A DNA stretch of 64,000 bases from CAVWCQ01 sp963753545 (lineage in GTDB: Bacteria; Chloroflexota; Anaerolineae; Aggregatilineales; Aggregatilineaceae), in contig CAVWCQ010000008.1 in NCBI GenBank assembly GCA_963753545.1, positions 1,798,001-1,862,000 on the forward strand, in the 5' to 3' direction. Positions within the stretch are counted from its first letter, which is position 1. Every line of letters begins with the position of its first letter. The translations under genes were made by a program, and so were the position numbers. Positions 32,424 to 41,459 of the stretch are shown here, piece after piece. The notes beneath the pieces were generated by a model. That model was not told the DNA's origin and did not search any database. It saw nothing but the letters and a program-made list of their open reading frames with translations.

Positions 32424-33057
32424 TGGCTGTAATGCACTTTCGATGAGGGCGAAATTTCAACAAATTGATCAGAAGTGGTGCCTTAAATGGCAAAAAGCAG
32501 GGAATAATGAAGCATTTGGGCCATTTCTGATCAACTTTCATTATTTATGACTATATTACAGCAGCCGGAAATTCTCATAAGTTACTCACTGTGCGGTCTT
32601 TTTTTCTCGTAGCAGTCAGCGACCCTATGTTTTTTGAGGGGGTGTTCAAACCATTTCCTAACCTGGGTCCATCAGGCACAAAATAGGATCGGCAACCTGA
32701 TATCAGAATAGCACACATGTTCTAATTCGTCAATATCTGGACGAAATAAATGCATAATACGTTCTAACTCCGTAAGCCAGGCAACATAACATGAGACATC
32801 CCTGATTTTGTGTAAGTCCCTCCTCTCAATGTCCTCTTCAGGCGTGCGCAGCCCGCACGGGCAAGCAGGGTGGGAGGATAGGGACGTGCACGAAAACCAA
32901 AAATTCGGGAGGACTGATGTCTCATACAATTAAGAATTAACCCCCATTCGTTAACGTCTTGACTCATTAATAGGTTCACTGCTCTAATTAGCGTAGCGTC
33001 CTCCCGGACTCTGATCCGGGCGCTGTTGTTTACATCACTGTTGGAGGAGCATACTAA
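32424..33057. other. long A+T-rich intergenic region
   Basis: About 630 bases with clearly lower G+C than either flank. The only open frame is an 85-codon minus-strand stretch (32929-32672) with a ribosome-site-poor start, cysteine-rich content and no family I recognise, so I do not call it. The last bases contain GGAGGAG, the ribosome binding site of the 33058 gene. I see no tRNA or clear repeat; a decayed gene is possible. Confidence 0.55.
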
Positions 33058-33754
33058 ATGTTGGATTTTAGAACTTCAAGGGGCCAGGATTATGTCGATT
33101 TTGGCCGTGAACTCTGGCTGGATAAAGACCGCTTTGAGTCGCACGAACAGGCCAGCCAGTACACGGTTGCCCGGTTGTTTGACGAATTTATCACGGAAAC
33201 CGGGGATCCTCAGATTGCCCTGGCGCGCATCTTTCGCCTGACCGAAGTCGAGGACCTGCCCGCTGATGTTCGGGGCAAAGTTGGGGCAGGGGAACGGCTG
33301 GTCATGGCGCTTACCGGAACGTGGGGGATCGAAGAATCCTGGCAGCACCGGAGTTTGTCGCGCGGGCACCAGGCGATTCCGATCAGTCATATTGCGTTCC
33401 CCAAGAAGATTCCTATGTTCCAGGCGATTCTGAGGCGAGTTGGGGATCGATCTGGAGCATTTTTACCAGACCCAGGAACTGTTGGCGGCCAATCACCGGC
33501 CCTATCAGGGAACCTTCCTTATATCAGATGCTACGTCTCCAGTCATTCCGGATCAGGACAGCTTTATCCATGCCTACGGCATCCGGTCGTTTATCGGTTT
33601 CGGGGGATTCATGGGGGCGCAGCGCGCGATGTACCTGTTGTGCGCCTTCTGCCGCACGCCGATATCATCTGAATCGGCCCAGGCGTTTTACCGCATGCAG
33701 GAATTTGTCGGCGCAACCGTCGCCATCGAACAGAGAGTTTTTGACGGCGCATAA
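33058..33754 (+). CDS. conserved hypothetical, GAF-like sensor domain (one frameshift)
   Basis: About 231 residues from ATG 33058 (GGAGGAG upstream). I do not recognise a named enzyme. The pattern MALTGTWGIEESWQHR ... SRGHQAIPI and the late segment YGIRSFIGFGGFMGAQRAMYL resemble single GAF-like ligand-sensing domains that are normally fused to kinases; here it stands alone. The frame breaks near 33434, where GGGG seems to carry one G too many (ILRRVG continues as IDLEHFYQ). A terminator hairpin follows the stop. Confidence 0.6.
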
Positions 33755-33761
33755 AAGAAGG

Positions 33762-33788
33762 AGAAGCCCCTCGCGCAGAGGGGCTTCT
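33762..33788. terminator. hairpin between convergent genes
   Basis: AGAAGCCCCTC / GAGGGGCTTCT forms an 11-bp perfect stem with a five-base loop. Reading on the minus strand it is followed by CCTTCTTTTAT. It separates the 33058 gene from the convergent phosphoribosyltransferase. Confidence 0.8.
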
Positions 33789-33796
33789 TGATCCGG

Positions 33797-34366
33797 TTAT
33801 TTTTCGCTGTTACTGGTGATAAAGACCGGCAAATGGCCCAGCGAGATCACACTCCGCCATTTTTCGGGATCGCCTTCGGTGAAGATTGAAGCACGAGCGA
33901 CAACCTGCGCCCCAATTTTCTCCATCAACTGCTCCAGCCCGGCGAGGGTGCTCCCCGTGCTGATCACATCATCAACCAGAATCACCCGGTTTTCGGTCAG
34001 CATTTTTTTGTAACGTGCGTCCAGGTACAGGCTTTGCGTGGCATGCGAGGTAATGGAATTGGTCTCGATGGAGATCGCACCATCCATATAAGGCTTGTGC
34101 GTTTTGCGCAGCGTGACATATTCACAGCCGAGTTCAATTGCAATAGCGTAGGCCAGAGAAATAGCTTTCGCTTCGGGTGTCACGATCACACAAGGTTTAT
34201 ATTGGGCTAATTTCTCGGCAAGGGCGTGTGCGGCGGCCTGTGTCAGCCTGGCATCGGCAAGGCAGTCTACAAAGGCAATACGCACACCGGGCGCAATCTC
34301 GATCAGGGGCAGATCGCGCACGATCCCGGCAACTTCAACACGATAAGTTTGGGTCTGTTCGGACAC
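33797..34366 (-). CDS. phosphoribosyltransferase, adenine-PRT-like
   Basis: A 189-residue type I phosphoribosyltransferase with the PRPP motif VILVDDVISTGSTL near residues 128-141 and the flexible-loop region RKTHKPYMDGA near 83-93. The layout (VTPEAKAISLAYAIA ... CEYVTLRKTHKPY) is closest to adenine or xanthine PRTs, which salvage a free base to its nucleotide in the cytoplasm. The base cannot be fixed from sequence alone. The GTG start at 34366 is preceded by AGGAG at seven bases. Confidence 0.83.
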   Translation of the reverse strand: MSEQTQTYRVEVAGIVRDLPLIEIAPGVRIAFVDCLADARLTQAAAHALAEKLAQYKPCVIVTPEAKAISLAYAIAIELGCEYVTLRKTHKPYMDGAISIETNSITSHATQSLYLDARYKKMLTENRVILVDDVISTGSTLAGLEQLMEKIGAQVVARASIFTEGDPEKWRSVISLGHLPVFITSNSEK

Positions 34367-34466
34367 CGAAAGCTCCTTCTACCATCGAACAAACAAACAG
34401 CCGTCCATTCTATTCAGTTGATGAACAAAGGACAAAAAATGGATGGATGGCCGGACAAGATGACAA

Positions 34467-34739
34467 TTATCTCACACCGGGTTTGCGCCACAGCCAGAAG
34501 CGCAGGCTGACGAGTGGAACAGCCACGATCAGCGCCAGCAGTTCGGCCTGGAAGGTGGCGGGCGGCAGCGCCACAAATCCTATCACCGCCAGGGCCGCCG
34601 CCACGATCAGGGTCAGCAGAATCACGTTGCCGATGCCGCCGACAATCCACACCTGGCTGCTGCCGCAGTTCGGACACCGTATCCGCCCTCTGCTATGCTT
34701 AAACTGAGTGCCACATTTTTTACATTCGCATGTCACCAT
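34467..34739 (-). CDS. small zinc-ribbon membrane protein
   Basis: 90 residues. ATG 34739 (MVTCECKKCG) is preferred because AGGAGG lies eight bases upstream; a GTG eight codons earlier would overlap that site. The N-terminus has CKKCG and CPNCG, a rubredoxin/zinc-ribbon pair, followed by two hydrophobic helices (about 38-60 and 62-82). Function unknown; such proteins are often uncharacterised membrane regulators. Confidence 0.7.
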   Translation of the reverse strand: MVTCECKKCGTQFKHSRGRIRCPNCGSSQVWIVGGIGNVILLTLIVAAALAVIGFVALPPATFQAELLALIVAVPLVSLRFWLWRKPGVR

Positions 34740-34766
34740 ATACCGATCCTCCTGGGCAGACACAAA

Positions 34767-34798
34767 ACAACTCTTACGCGGTGGGCGTAAGAGTTGTT
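34767..34798 (-). terminator. terminator of the 34824 gene
   Basis: A 13-bp near-perfect stem built on ACTCTTACGC / GCGTAAGAGT with a five-base loop. On the minus strand it ends in TTTTGTG, directly after the small hypothetical gene. Confidence 0.8.
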
Positions 34799-34823
34799 AA
34801 GTGTTGACTTTATTCAGAAAAGA

Positions 34824-35141
34824 CTAAGCAGTTGCTTCGGCTTTTACAGTCGCAAACAGACCATTAATCCCAGGAATCGGTTGGCCGAGTGCATCCACCT
34901 GGGCCGCCGACAGCAGGTTCAGCATGCCCAGTTCTTCCAACCAGGGACGCATTTCGTTGCAGAGCAGGTCAGTCAGGACCAGCATATGAGTCAGATGGGT
35001 GCTGTCCTGGCGATCCGGCTGGCCCAGACGGCCTTCCTTCATCGCGGTTTCGATGGCGCGCAGGATGTCGAGTGCTTTCTGAGTCTTCAACCGGATATCT
35101 TTCAGATCTTCCCACAGTACCTGATCAAGTTCGGTAAACAT
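34824..35141 (-). CDS. small helical hypothetical protein
   Basis: 105 residues from ATG 35141 (MFTELDQVLWED), preceded by GAGGA. An upstream extension would be cysteine-rich and unlike the rest. The protein is predicted mostly helical, with repeated Leu/Ile heptad-like spacing (ALDILRAIETAMKEG, HLTHMLVLTDLLCNEM) and no signal peptide. I do not recognise a family. It is transcribed alone, away from the sugar cluster, and has its own terminator. Confidence 0.65.
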   Translation of the reverse strand: MFTELDQVLWEDLKDIRLKTQKALDILRAIETAMKEGRLGQPDRQDSTHLTHMLVLTDLLCNEMRPWLEELGMLNLLSAAQVDALGQPIPGINGLFATVKAEATA

Positions 35142-35437
35142 AGTGAGGTCCTCTGCGCAAACTGAAGCGATACATAGTGAAAACTGTAACATTCATCTGA
35201 TCATTGCGCATTGGACACTTCATACAATAAAGCTGCGTATCTCTGCGCCTTGCGGCGGGTTAAATCGCGGATAACTGCCACAGGTGCAGGGCTGCGTGCT
35301 GGGCGCGGACAGCATTCATGCCTGCTACAAAATCTTGATTTTCCAGAAAACGCCAAATTCGCCGCAGCCATCGATCCTCGCCGTGTCTTGCAGTTCAGCC
35401 GGTATCGAGATACTCATCCCCCAAAAAACGCAGTTGA

Positions 35438-35466
35438 TTGACATTCCTGCAAACTTGGAATAAGAT
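35438..35466 (+). promoter_or_regulatory. near-consensus sigma-70-type promoter of the sugar cluster regulator
   Basis: TTGACA at 35438-35443, a 17-base spacer and TAAGAT at 35461-35466. The match is almost perfect and sits just upstream of the GntR/LacI-type regulator. Confidence 0.8.
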
Positions 35467-35481
35467 GTACACAAATGTACA
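35466..35481 (+). promoter_or_regulatory. palindromic operator candidate
   Basis: TGTACA-CAAA-TGTACA overlaps the last base of the -10 box and the expected transcription start; TGTATACA follows at 35493-35500. TGTAC half-sites resemble operators of AraR-type GntR/LacI hybrids, the class encoded directly downstream, so autorepression is likely. CTTGTACG at 36724 before the binding-protein gene could be a further half-site. Confidence 0.55.
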
Positions 35482-35512
35482 GTACGAGGACATGTATACA
35501 GGGAATATATTT

Positions 35513-36640
35513 GTGGACATTAAGCCATTTTCTGATTACGACTTACTGCCAGTCTACATGCGCGTAGCTGATGATCTTCGCTCAAAGTTGGGAAGCGAAG
35601 GATTTGAAGCAGGGCAGCTATTGCCGAGCGAATACGAACTGAGAAAAGCTTACAACCTGAGTCGTGGAACAATTCGCAAAGCATTAGATATTCTGGCATC
35701 AGAAAACCTCATTAGCCGCCAGCCCGGACGCGGCACAATCATCTTGCCACCTCCAGCCAAAACCTCTGAAGAACGGCGTACAATTGCAGTGCTGTGGAGT
35801 ATTGTGCGATGGATTGGTGCGGATATGCTCGCCAGCATCGAGCAGCATCTTTCAGCCGCCAACTGCGACATTCTGTTCTCAACATCGCAGCACGATCCCC
35901 GCAAAGAAGCTGAAACCCTTGAGCGTCTTCTTCATACTGATTTAGACGGTTTGATTCTCTATTCAACAGGCACGGACCAAGACACGGCGCTAATCAACGC
36001 GTTCACTGCAAAAAAAATCCCGATAGTCCTGCTGGACCGTTTTACGCCTGCACTGGCAGATAAACTGAGTTGGGTAACTTCTGAGAACTATAATGGCGCA
36101 TATCAACTGACAAAACATCTGATCGACCTGCATCATGAGCGTATCGCCTATGTCGTTTGGACACCTGATTGTGACGCAATCAACACGTTACGTGAGCGTC
36201 GGGCAGGGTATGAAGCGGCGATTGCAGATGCAGGGCTGGCCCCATTGACCCTCATTCAATGCGCGGCTGAACCAGAAGGTCAGGAACGAGATCTTTTCGC
36301 AGATACCTTATTCGAGTTCATTGATACTCAGCACCCTACGGCCATCTTCTTCCACAACGATGCAACGGTCTATCGCCTTTATCCGTTCTTCCACAATTGG
36401 GGAATGCGGATTCCTGAAGATATATCTGTTGTTGGGTTTGATGGTCTGGAAATTCAGTTTGGTTTGACGCCCTTCGATTTGACGACAGCGCGGCAAGATT
36501 TCACCCAATTGGGGTATGAAGCGGCTCATTTGTTGTGCCAACTCATAGAAAGTCCGCAGCAACAACCTATCCATGTGCGTGTTCCAGTTACCCTTCACAC
36601 CGGGAACACAACGGCTGCACCGCGACAAACGAATGAATAA
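35513..36640 (+). CDS. GntR-type HTH / LacI-type effector-binding transcriptional regulator
   Basis: About 375 residues. The N-terminal GntR winged helix (PVYMRVADDL ... LPSEYELRKAYNLSRGTIRK) is followed by a periplasmic-binding-protein-like domain of LacI type (TIAVLWSIVRW ... DGLILYSTGT ... VVGFDGLEIQFGLTPFDLTT). This is the AraR architecture: DNA binding released by a sugar ligand. The frame is open from 35438, but that TTG is the -35 box. GTG 35513 has AGGGA at a good distance and begins VDIKPFSDYD; ATG 35492 is too close to its purine run. It heads the same-strand carbohydrate cluster and probably represses it. Confidence 0.85.
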   Translation: MDIKPFSDYDLLPVYMRVADDLRSKLGSEGFEAGQLLPSEYELRKAYNLSRGTIRKALDILASENLISRQPGRGTIILPPPAKTSEERRTIAVLWSIVRWIGADMLASIEQHLSAANCDILFSTSQHDPRKEAETLERLLHTDLDGLILYSTGTDQDTALINAFTAKKIPIVLLDRFTPALADKLSWVTSENYNGAYQLTKHLIDLHHERIAYVVWTPDCDAINTLRERRAGYEAAIADAGLAPLTLIQCAAEPEGQERDLFADTLFEFIDTQHPTAIFFHNDATVYRLYPFFHNWGMRIPEDISVVGFDGLEIQFGLTPFDLTTARQDFTQLGYEAAHLLCQLIESPQQQPIHVRVPVTLHTGNTTAAPRQTNE

Positions 36641-36757
36641 GAAATCATCCCATCCATTCGGTTTACCGTTCAGGACATAGGAGGTAGCTTATAAACAAAT
36701 CGACCACGCCCGCCAAAAGCACACTTGTACGATTTTTTTCCAATTAAGGAGAGTCTC

Positions 36758-38107
36758 ATGAAGAAGTTGGTTGTTTTACTCATTGTTGTGGCGATCCTCT
36801 TGCCGACAATGCCGACTGCGGCACAAGAAGATATTACGCTCACCATGTGGACCTGGAAAGCCTTCCACATGCCCGGTTTGGAAGCAGTTGGCGAAGCCTT
36901 CACTGCCCAAACGGGTATTAAGGTCCAGTTTGAATTCACCAATCCGGATGATGTTTATCGCACCAAGCTGCAAACCTCAGCGCAGTCGGGCGACCTGCCA
37001 GACATTATCGCGTACTGGTCAGACGGCCAGTGGGATATGGCGGGCAGTGGCGTGCTGCTCGATATTACCGATCAGGTTGATGAGGCATGGGCCAGCAGCT
37101 TCCTACCTGGAACCTTTGAGAGAACCTCGGTCTGGACTCAGACAAAATATGATGAATGCCAGGCCGATGCTGAATGCCTGCGCACAAACCTCGAAGCAGG
37201 GCAGGTTTTCAGTGTGCCTATGGCGGCTGGCTCGTCTGGCATTATTTTTGCCAACAAAGCCATGCTGGAACAAGCTGGTTTGGACCCGATGATGGTTCCA
37301 GCTAACACCGACGAATGGCTGGACATGATGACGAAAGTTTACGAAGCAACCGGCCAGGGTATCACCATCGGTGGTCAGTTCCAAGACATTATCCGCAACT
37401 GGATGGTCGATGATTTGGCGCTCACCAACTGCGGTATCGAAAAGTACCATGCCATGTATGAAGGCGCGGATGATGCCACTTTCACCGATGAATGCGTCAA
37501 GCAGGCGGTTGGTTTCATTGGCCAGATCGCGGAACGCGGGCTGTGGCAGCCGGGCTTCCAAGCGCTGACCATTGACGAAGCTGATGTCTCATTCACTGAA
37601 AATAAAGCGGCCTTCCTGGTCGGTGGCAGCTACACTCTTGGCTTCCTGATCCAGCAAGGTATGGACCCGGACAATATCCACACGTTCACGCTGCCTGCGC
37701 TGCCCACCTCGCTGCAAAACCCGATTGCGTTGGCTCCGTTCTCGTTGATTGATGTCATGGTGACAACCAACAGTGAGCATCCCGAAGAAGCGCTGGCATT
37801 CATCAAGTTCCTCACACAACCTGAGAACATGATCACGTTTGCCAAGATCACGGGTGATCTGCCGGCTGTGGCGATTTCAACTGACCCAGCAGTAGCGGGT
37901 CCATTGATGGCTGGTCTCGCCTCGTCGTATGGTACCGCTGCCGACGCATACCGCGCCGGATGGCCTCCACAGGCCCCCGTTGAGGTATTTGCCGCAATGG
38001 AGATGGCCGTTAACCACCAGGTGACGGGCGAAGGCTCTCTTGAGGGTGATCTCGAAGCAGTTGACGAAGCCGCCGCATATGGCCGGGATCTACGTGAGGG
38101 TGGTTAG
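36758..38107 (+). CDS. ABC transporter extracellular sugar-binding protein
   Basis: 449 residues, from ATG 36758 (MKKLVVLLIVV, AAGGAG upstream). A Sec signal peptide ends near TAAQ at residue 23; there is no lipobox cysteine. The family 1 solute-binding fold is evident (ITLTMWTWKAFHMPGLEAVGE ... FTAQTGIKVQFEFTNP ... DLPDIIAYWSDGQWDMAGSG). It would capture an oligosaccharide or uronide for the two permeases downstream. Ligand unknown; the cluster suggests a plant-type or mannuronate-type glycan fragment. Confidence 0.87.
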   Translation: MKKLVVLLIVVAILLPTMPTAAQEDITLTMWTWKAFHMPGLEAVGEAFTAQTGIKVQFEFTNPDDVYRTKLQTSAQSGDLPDIIAYWSDGQWDMAGSGVLLDITDQVDEAWASSFLPGTFERTSVWTQTKYDECQADAECLRTNLEAGQVFSVPMAAGSSGIIFANKAMLEQAGLDPMMVPANTDEWLDMMTKVYEATGQGITIGGQFQDIIRNWMVDDLALTNCGIEKYHAMYEGADDATFTDECVKQAVGFIGQIAERGLWQPGFQALTIDEADVSFTENKAAFLVGGSYTLGFLIQQGMDPDNIHTFTLPALPTSLQNPIALAPFSLIDVMVTTNSEHPEEALAFIKFLTQPENMITFAKITGDLPAVAISTDPAVAGPLMAGLASSYGTAADAYRAGWPPQAPVEVFAAMEMAVNHQVTGEGSLEGDLEAVDEAAAYGRDLREGG

Positions 38108-38129
38108 TTCTTAACAGTACAACCAATAG

Positions 38130-38154
38130 GGGGCAAGCGGGCTATGCTTGCCCC
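38130..38154 (+). terminator. hairpin between binding protein and permeases
   Basis: GGGGCAAGC / GCTTGCCCC, a 9-bp stem with a seven-base loop, followed by TACCTTG rather than a T-run. Such structures commonly stabilise or partly terminate the binding-protein mRNA so that it is made in excess over the permeases. Confidence 0.55.
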
Positions 38155-38342
38155 TACCTTGTTAATAACCCTGAAGAATCCTGATCGATTTCAAGACCTG
38201 TACAGATCTTAACAGATCGAACCATATTGGGCGGCTTCGTCTTGGTCAGATGTTAGAAACCGTGCCCAATACATAGTGCCGATTGAGCAACCCGACCATG
38301 TCCTCATTTTAGCAGTAAAGGAGAAAAGACGCATTTTTTGCG

Positions 38343-39362
38343 GTGGCATTTTTGCGTCGAAGGATTATGGGTGCATTAAGCGAGTCTTCTTACAAGTCGA
38401 GGGCGGTCGCTCGGTCCTGGCAGATTGCTACACGGCTCTGGCAAAAAAACAAGGGCATGATGTTCATTTTGCCCGCTATTGCGCTGTGGTTATTCGTTGG
38501 ATTATACCCGGTAGCCATGTCCGCCTCGCTGGCCTTTCACAGATGGAATGGTTTTGCTAAATTCACCATTTTCCCATCTTACATTTGCGAAGCGCCTGGG
38601 TGCAAATTCATCGGCTGGCGGAACTTTGAGCGCATTCTAACTCCCCACACGCCGCCCTATGAGGAGTTCAAATCTGCTGTCTACAATAACCTGACCTTTA
38701 TGATCATCGGTACTGCTGGTGTGATCCTCATTGCGCTTCCGTTGGCGATGGCGATGAACAATGCCGTGCGTGGTGCCCGATTTTTCCGCACACTGCTGTT
38801 GTTCCCTATGGCGACGTCTGGAGTGGCGATCTACTACGTATGGAAGTTGATTTACCAACCCGAAGGCGTTTTAAACGCCATGCTTGACAAGGTGGGGTTA
38901 GATCAATGGATTGTCAGGAACGGCTTTTTAGGCGATATCCACACCGCCCTCTATTCATTGATTGTGATCACAATCTGGGCAGGTGTGCCGTTTTCGATGC
39001 TGTTATATCTGGCAGGGCTGCAAACGATTCCTCAAGACGTGATCGAAGCCTCAATCGTGGATGGGGCGGGTACTTTGGCCCGGCTGCGCCACATCATCTG
39101 GCCGCTTCTGCGTCCCATTACGGTAATAATCATCATCATGTCACTAAGTGGCGCGCTGCAAGGCTTTGAAATGCCTCTGATTATGACGAATGGTGGCCCC
39201 ACTGGACACACGAGAGTCGTGGGATTACTCGTCTACCAAAGAGCCTTTGCCGACGGGAATGCCGCGCGTATGGGGTTGGCCAGTGCCTACGGGTGGATTC
39301 TGTTTATGATGGGAATTGGCCTGTCAATGATTACCCTGTTCACAATGCGCACGAAGCGATAA
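38343..39362 (+). CDS. ABC transporter permease (MalF/UgpA type)
   Basis: About 339 residues with six membrane segments. The EAA loop (EASIVDGAGTLARLRHIIWP) docks to the ATPase. The start is uncertain: GTG 38343 is about 18 bases from AAAGGAG, while ATG 38367 has AAGGA almost touching it. It pairs with the second permease 11 bases downstream. No ATP-binding subunit is encoded in the cluster, so a shared MsmX-type ATPase elsewhere is expected. Confidence 0.83.
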   Translation: MAFLRRRIMGALSESSYKSRAVARSWQIATRLWQKNKGMMFILPAIALWLFVGLYPVAMSASLAFHRWNGFAKFTIFPSYICEAPGCKFIGWRNFERILTPHTPPYEEFKSAVYNNLTFMIIGTAGVILIALPLAMAMNNAVRGARFFRTLLLFPMATSGVAIYYVWKLIYQPEGVLNAMLDKVGLDQWIVRNGFLGDIHTALYSLIVITIWAGVPFSMLLYLAGLQTIPQDVIEASIVDGAGTLARLRHIIWPLLRPITVIIIIMSLSGALQGFEMPLIMTNGGPTGHTRVVGLLVYQRAFADGNAARMGLASAYGWILFMMGIGLSMITLFTMRTKR

Positions 39363-39373
39363 GGGCACCTGAG

Positions 39374-40240
39374 ATGCACACACAAACGAACAGCATCCAA
39401 CGAAAATTAGGGGCCAGTGTAGCCTACACGGTCATTATTATCTACACCATGCTCAGCGTCTATCCCTTTTTGTGGATGATTTCTGCATCGATGAAGGATT
39501 TATCGGAAATTTACCACAACCAATCACTGATTCCCAACCATCCCAGCTTCACAACGTTACGCGACACCTGGCAAAATTTGGACTTTTTTCTGCATTTTCA
39601 AAATAGTATGTTCTTGTCGATCTTAGTCGTGACGGGGGTGGTATTTCTGTATTCACTGGCGGGTTATGGTTTTGCCATTCTCCCGTTCCGGGGCAGTTCG
39701 CTCATTTTTGGGTTTTTCCTGTCCATGATTATGGTACCCGGCGTGACTGTGCTCATCCCCTTATATGTCATGCTGCGCATACAGGTACCTATCATCGGTC
39801 CTCACGCGAGTTATGTCCAAACCTACATTGGGATGGCGCTGCCCATGATTAATGGTGCGGCCCCGTTGGCGATCTTCCTGTTCCGCAATTACTTCCGCAC
39901 CCTGCCGCGCGAGATTCATGATGCCGCGTTGGTCGATGGATGCAGCGAATTTCGTATCTATTGGAATATTTATATGCCGTTGGCCTTGCCCGCGATTGCC
40001 ACAGTGGGAATCAGCAATTTCTTAGGTTCATGGAATGCGTTTGCATGGCCCTCTGTGGTCTTGACTAAGCAAGAGTGGTTAACGCTGCCGCTGAAACTGC
40101 GCGAGTTGGATTTGCAGCGTGTTATTCAGTGGGATGTGCGTATGGCAGGATCGTTTTTCGCCGTCTTGCCGGTGTTGCTGGTCTTCATATTGTTGCAGCG
40201 TTACTACATTGCCGGGTTGACGGCGGGATCAGTCAAATGA
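39374..40240 (+). CDS. ABC transporter permease (MalG/UgpE type)
   Basis: 288 residues from ATG 39374 (MHTQTNSIQRKLG). It has six membrane helices and an EAA loop in HDAALVDGCSEFRIYWNIYM. It is the second permease of the sugar importer. Its TGA overlaps the next ATG by four bases (ATGA), coupling import to the first catabolic enzyme. Confidence 0.85.
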   Translation: MHTQTNSIQRKLGASVAYTVIIIYTMLSVYPFLWMISASMKDLSEIYHNQSLIPNHPSFTTLRDTWQNLDFFLHFQNSMFLSILVVTGVVFLYSLAGYGFAILPFRGSSLIFGFFLSMIMVPGVTVLIPLYVMLRIQVPIIGPHASYVQTYIGMALPMINGAAPLAIFLFRNYFRTLPREIHDAALVDGCSEFRIYWNIYMPLALPAIATVGISNFLGSWNAFAWPSVVLTKQEWLTLPLKLRELDLQRVIQWDVRMAGSFFAVLPVLLVFILLQRYYIAGLTAGSVK

Positions 40241-41454
40241 AAATTAACGACGTGCGGGTGATTGTCACCTGCCCTTTACGGCAGCCCTTTGTGCTGGTCA
40301 AAATCGTGACGGATGAAGGCGTATATGGGGTAGGGGATGGCACCAAAAATGGGCGTGAACTCGCGGTCGCGGCCCTGTTGGAAAAGCATATCGCTCCGAT
40401 GTTAATCGGACGTGATCCCGGTGCTATCGAAGACATCTGGAAACTGCTGTACAAGGGTGCATACTGGCGGGGCGGTCCCATCGAGATGGCCGCAATTGCC
40501 GCGATTGACATGGCACTCTGGGACATCAAGGGGAAAGTGGCCGGATTACCGGTGTATTCACTGCTCGGCGGGCCGACTCGCCAGGGCGTGCTGACATACT
40601 ATCATGCGCACGGCAACACGTTCGAAGAAGTCGCGGCAGACGTCCTTGAACACCAATCCGCCGGCTTCAAGGTCATTCGGGCGCAAGTGGCGGTTGAAGG
40701 TCAAACGGGCGGCTATGGTGCAGGCAGTTTCACCGATCCGGCGCTGGCTAAAGCTGAAGAGGAACGGTTGCCCTATGAAGGTGTCTGGGAACCGGAACCT
40801 TATTTGCAGAGCGCGCCGCGCCTCTTTGCGTATTTGCGCGAGCATGTCGGATGGGATGTGCAACTGCTGCACGATGCGCACGGGCGGCTCACCCCCATTG
40901 AAGCTGCGCGGTTAGCAAAAGACCTGGAACCGTTTAAGTTGATGTTCCTCGAAGACCCGATTGGCCCGGAACACTGCGCCTCGATGCAGGTGGTGCGGCA
41001 AGCCAGTACGACGCCCATCGCCATCGGCGAAATTATCAGCAGCATCCACCAGATTTTGCCCATGATCACCGCACAGACGATTGATTACATGCGCTGTTCG
41101 CCGATTTACATCGGCGGAATCACGCCCGCCAGGAAACTCGCGGCGCTGGCTGAACCATTTGAGATCAAGACCGCGTTTCATGGCCCTGGCGATGTATCAC
41201 CTATCGGCAATGCTGCGGCGGTTCATGTAGACATGGCTATTCAAAACTTCGGGATTCAGGAATGGGTTCGCCAACCAGATGCAGTACGAGATGTGATCAC
41301 GGGCGGGCCGTACCTGGATGCGGGCTATCTGAAGATCGCGAATGTGCCGGGCCTGGGCGCTGACATCGACGAGGAAGCCGCTTTGAAACATCCCTACCAG
41401 CGTCATTATTTACCGATCCCGCGCCGTGCGGATGGCAGCGTACAAGGATATTGA
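40237..41454 (+). CDS. enolase-superfamily dehydratase, mannonate dehydratase (RspA/ManD) type
   Basis: 405 residues from ATG 40237. Opening MKINDVRVIVTCP and the GRELAVAALLEKHIAPMLIGR stretch are ManD/RspA-like. Magnesium ligands of the enolase superfamily are visible as Asp in HDAHGRL, Glu in FLEDPIG and Glu in AIGEIIS. The D-x-H histidine and the later HGPGD histidine are the likely catalytic residues. Family members dehydrate D-mannonate or D-gluconate to 2-keto-3-deoxygluconate; low-activity members also exist. Overlap with the permease stop and the sugar cluster context favour an aldonate or aldarate substrate. Confidence 0.8.
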   Translation: MKINDVRVIVTCPLRQPFVLVKIVTDEGVYGVGDGTKNGRELAVAALLEKHIAPMLIGRDPGAIEDIWKLLYKGAYWRGGPIEMAAIAAIDMALWDIKGKVAGLPVYSLLGGPTRQGVLTYYHAHGNTFEEVAADVLEHQSAGFKVIRAQVAVEGQTGGYGAGSFTDPALAKAEEERLPYEGVWEPEPYLQSAPRLFAYLREHVGWDVQLLHDAHGRLTPIEAARLAKDLEPFKLMFLEDPIGPEHCASMQVVRQASTTPIAIGEIISSIHQILPMITAQTIDYMRCSPIYIGGITPARKLAALAEPFEIKTAFHGPGDVSPIGNAAAVHVDMAIQNFGIQEWVRQPDAVRDVITGGPYLDAGYLKIANVPGLGADIDEEAALKHPYQRHYLPIPRRADGSVQGY

Positions 41455-41459
41455 TCGCG

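Noticed and set aside
32672..32929. 85-codon minus-strand frame
   Set aside because: No ribosome site, unusual cysteine content and no family match; it may be chance in an A+T-rich gap.
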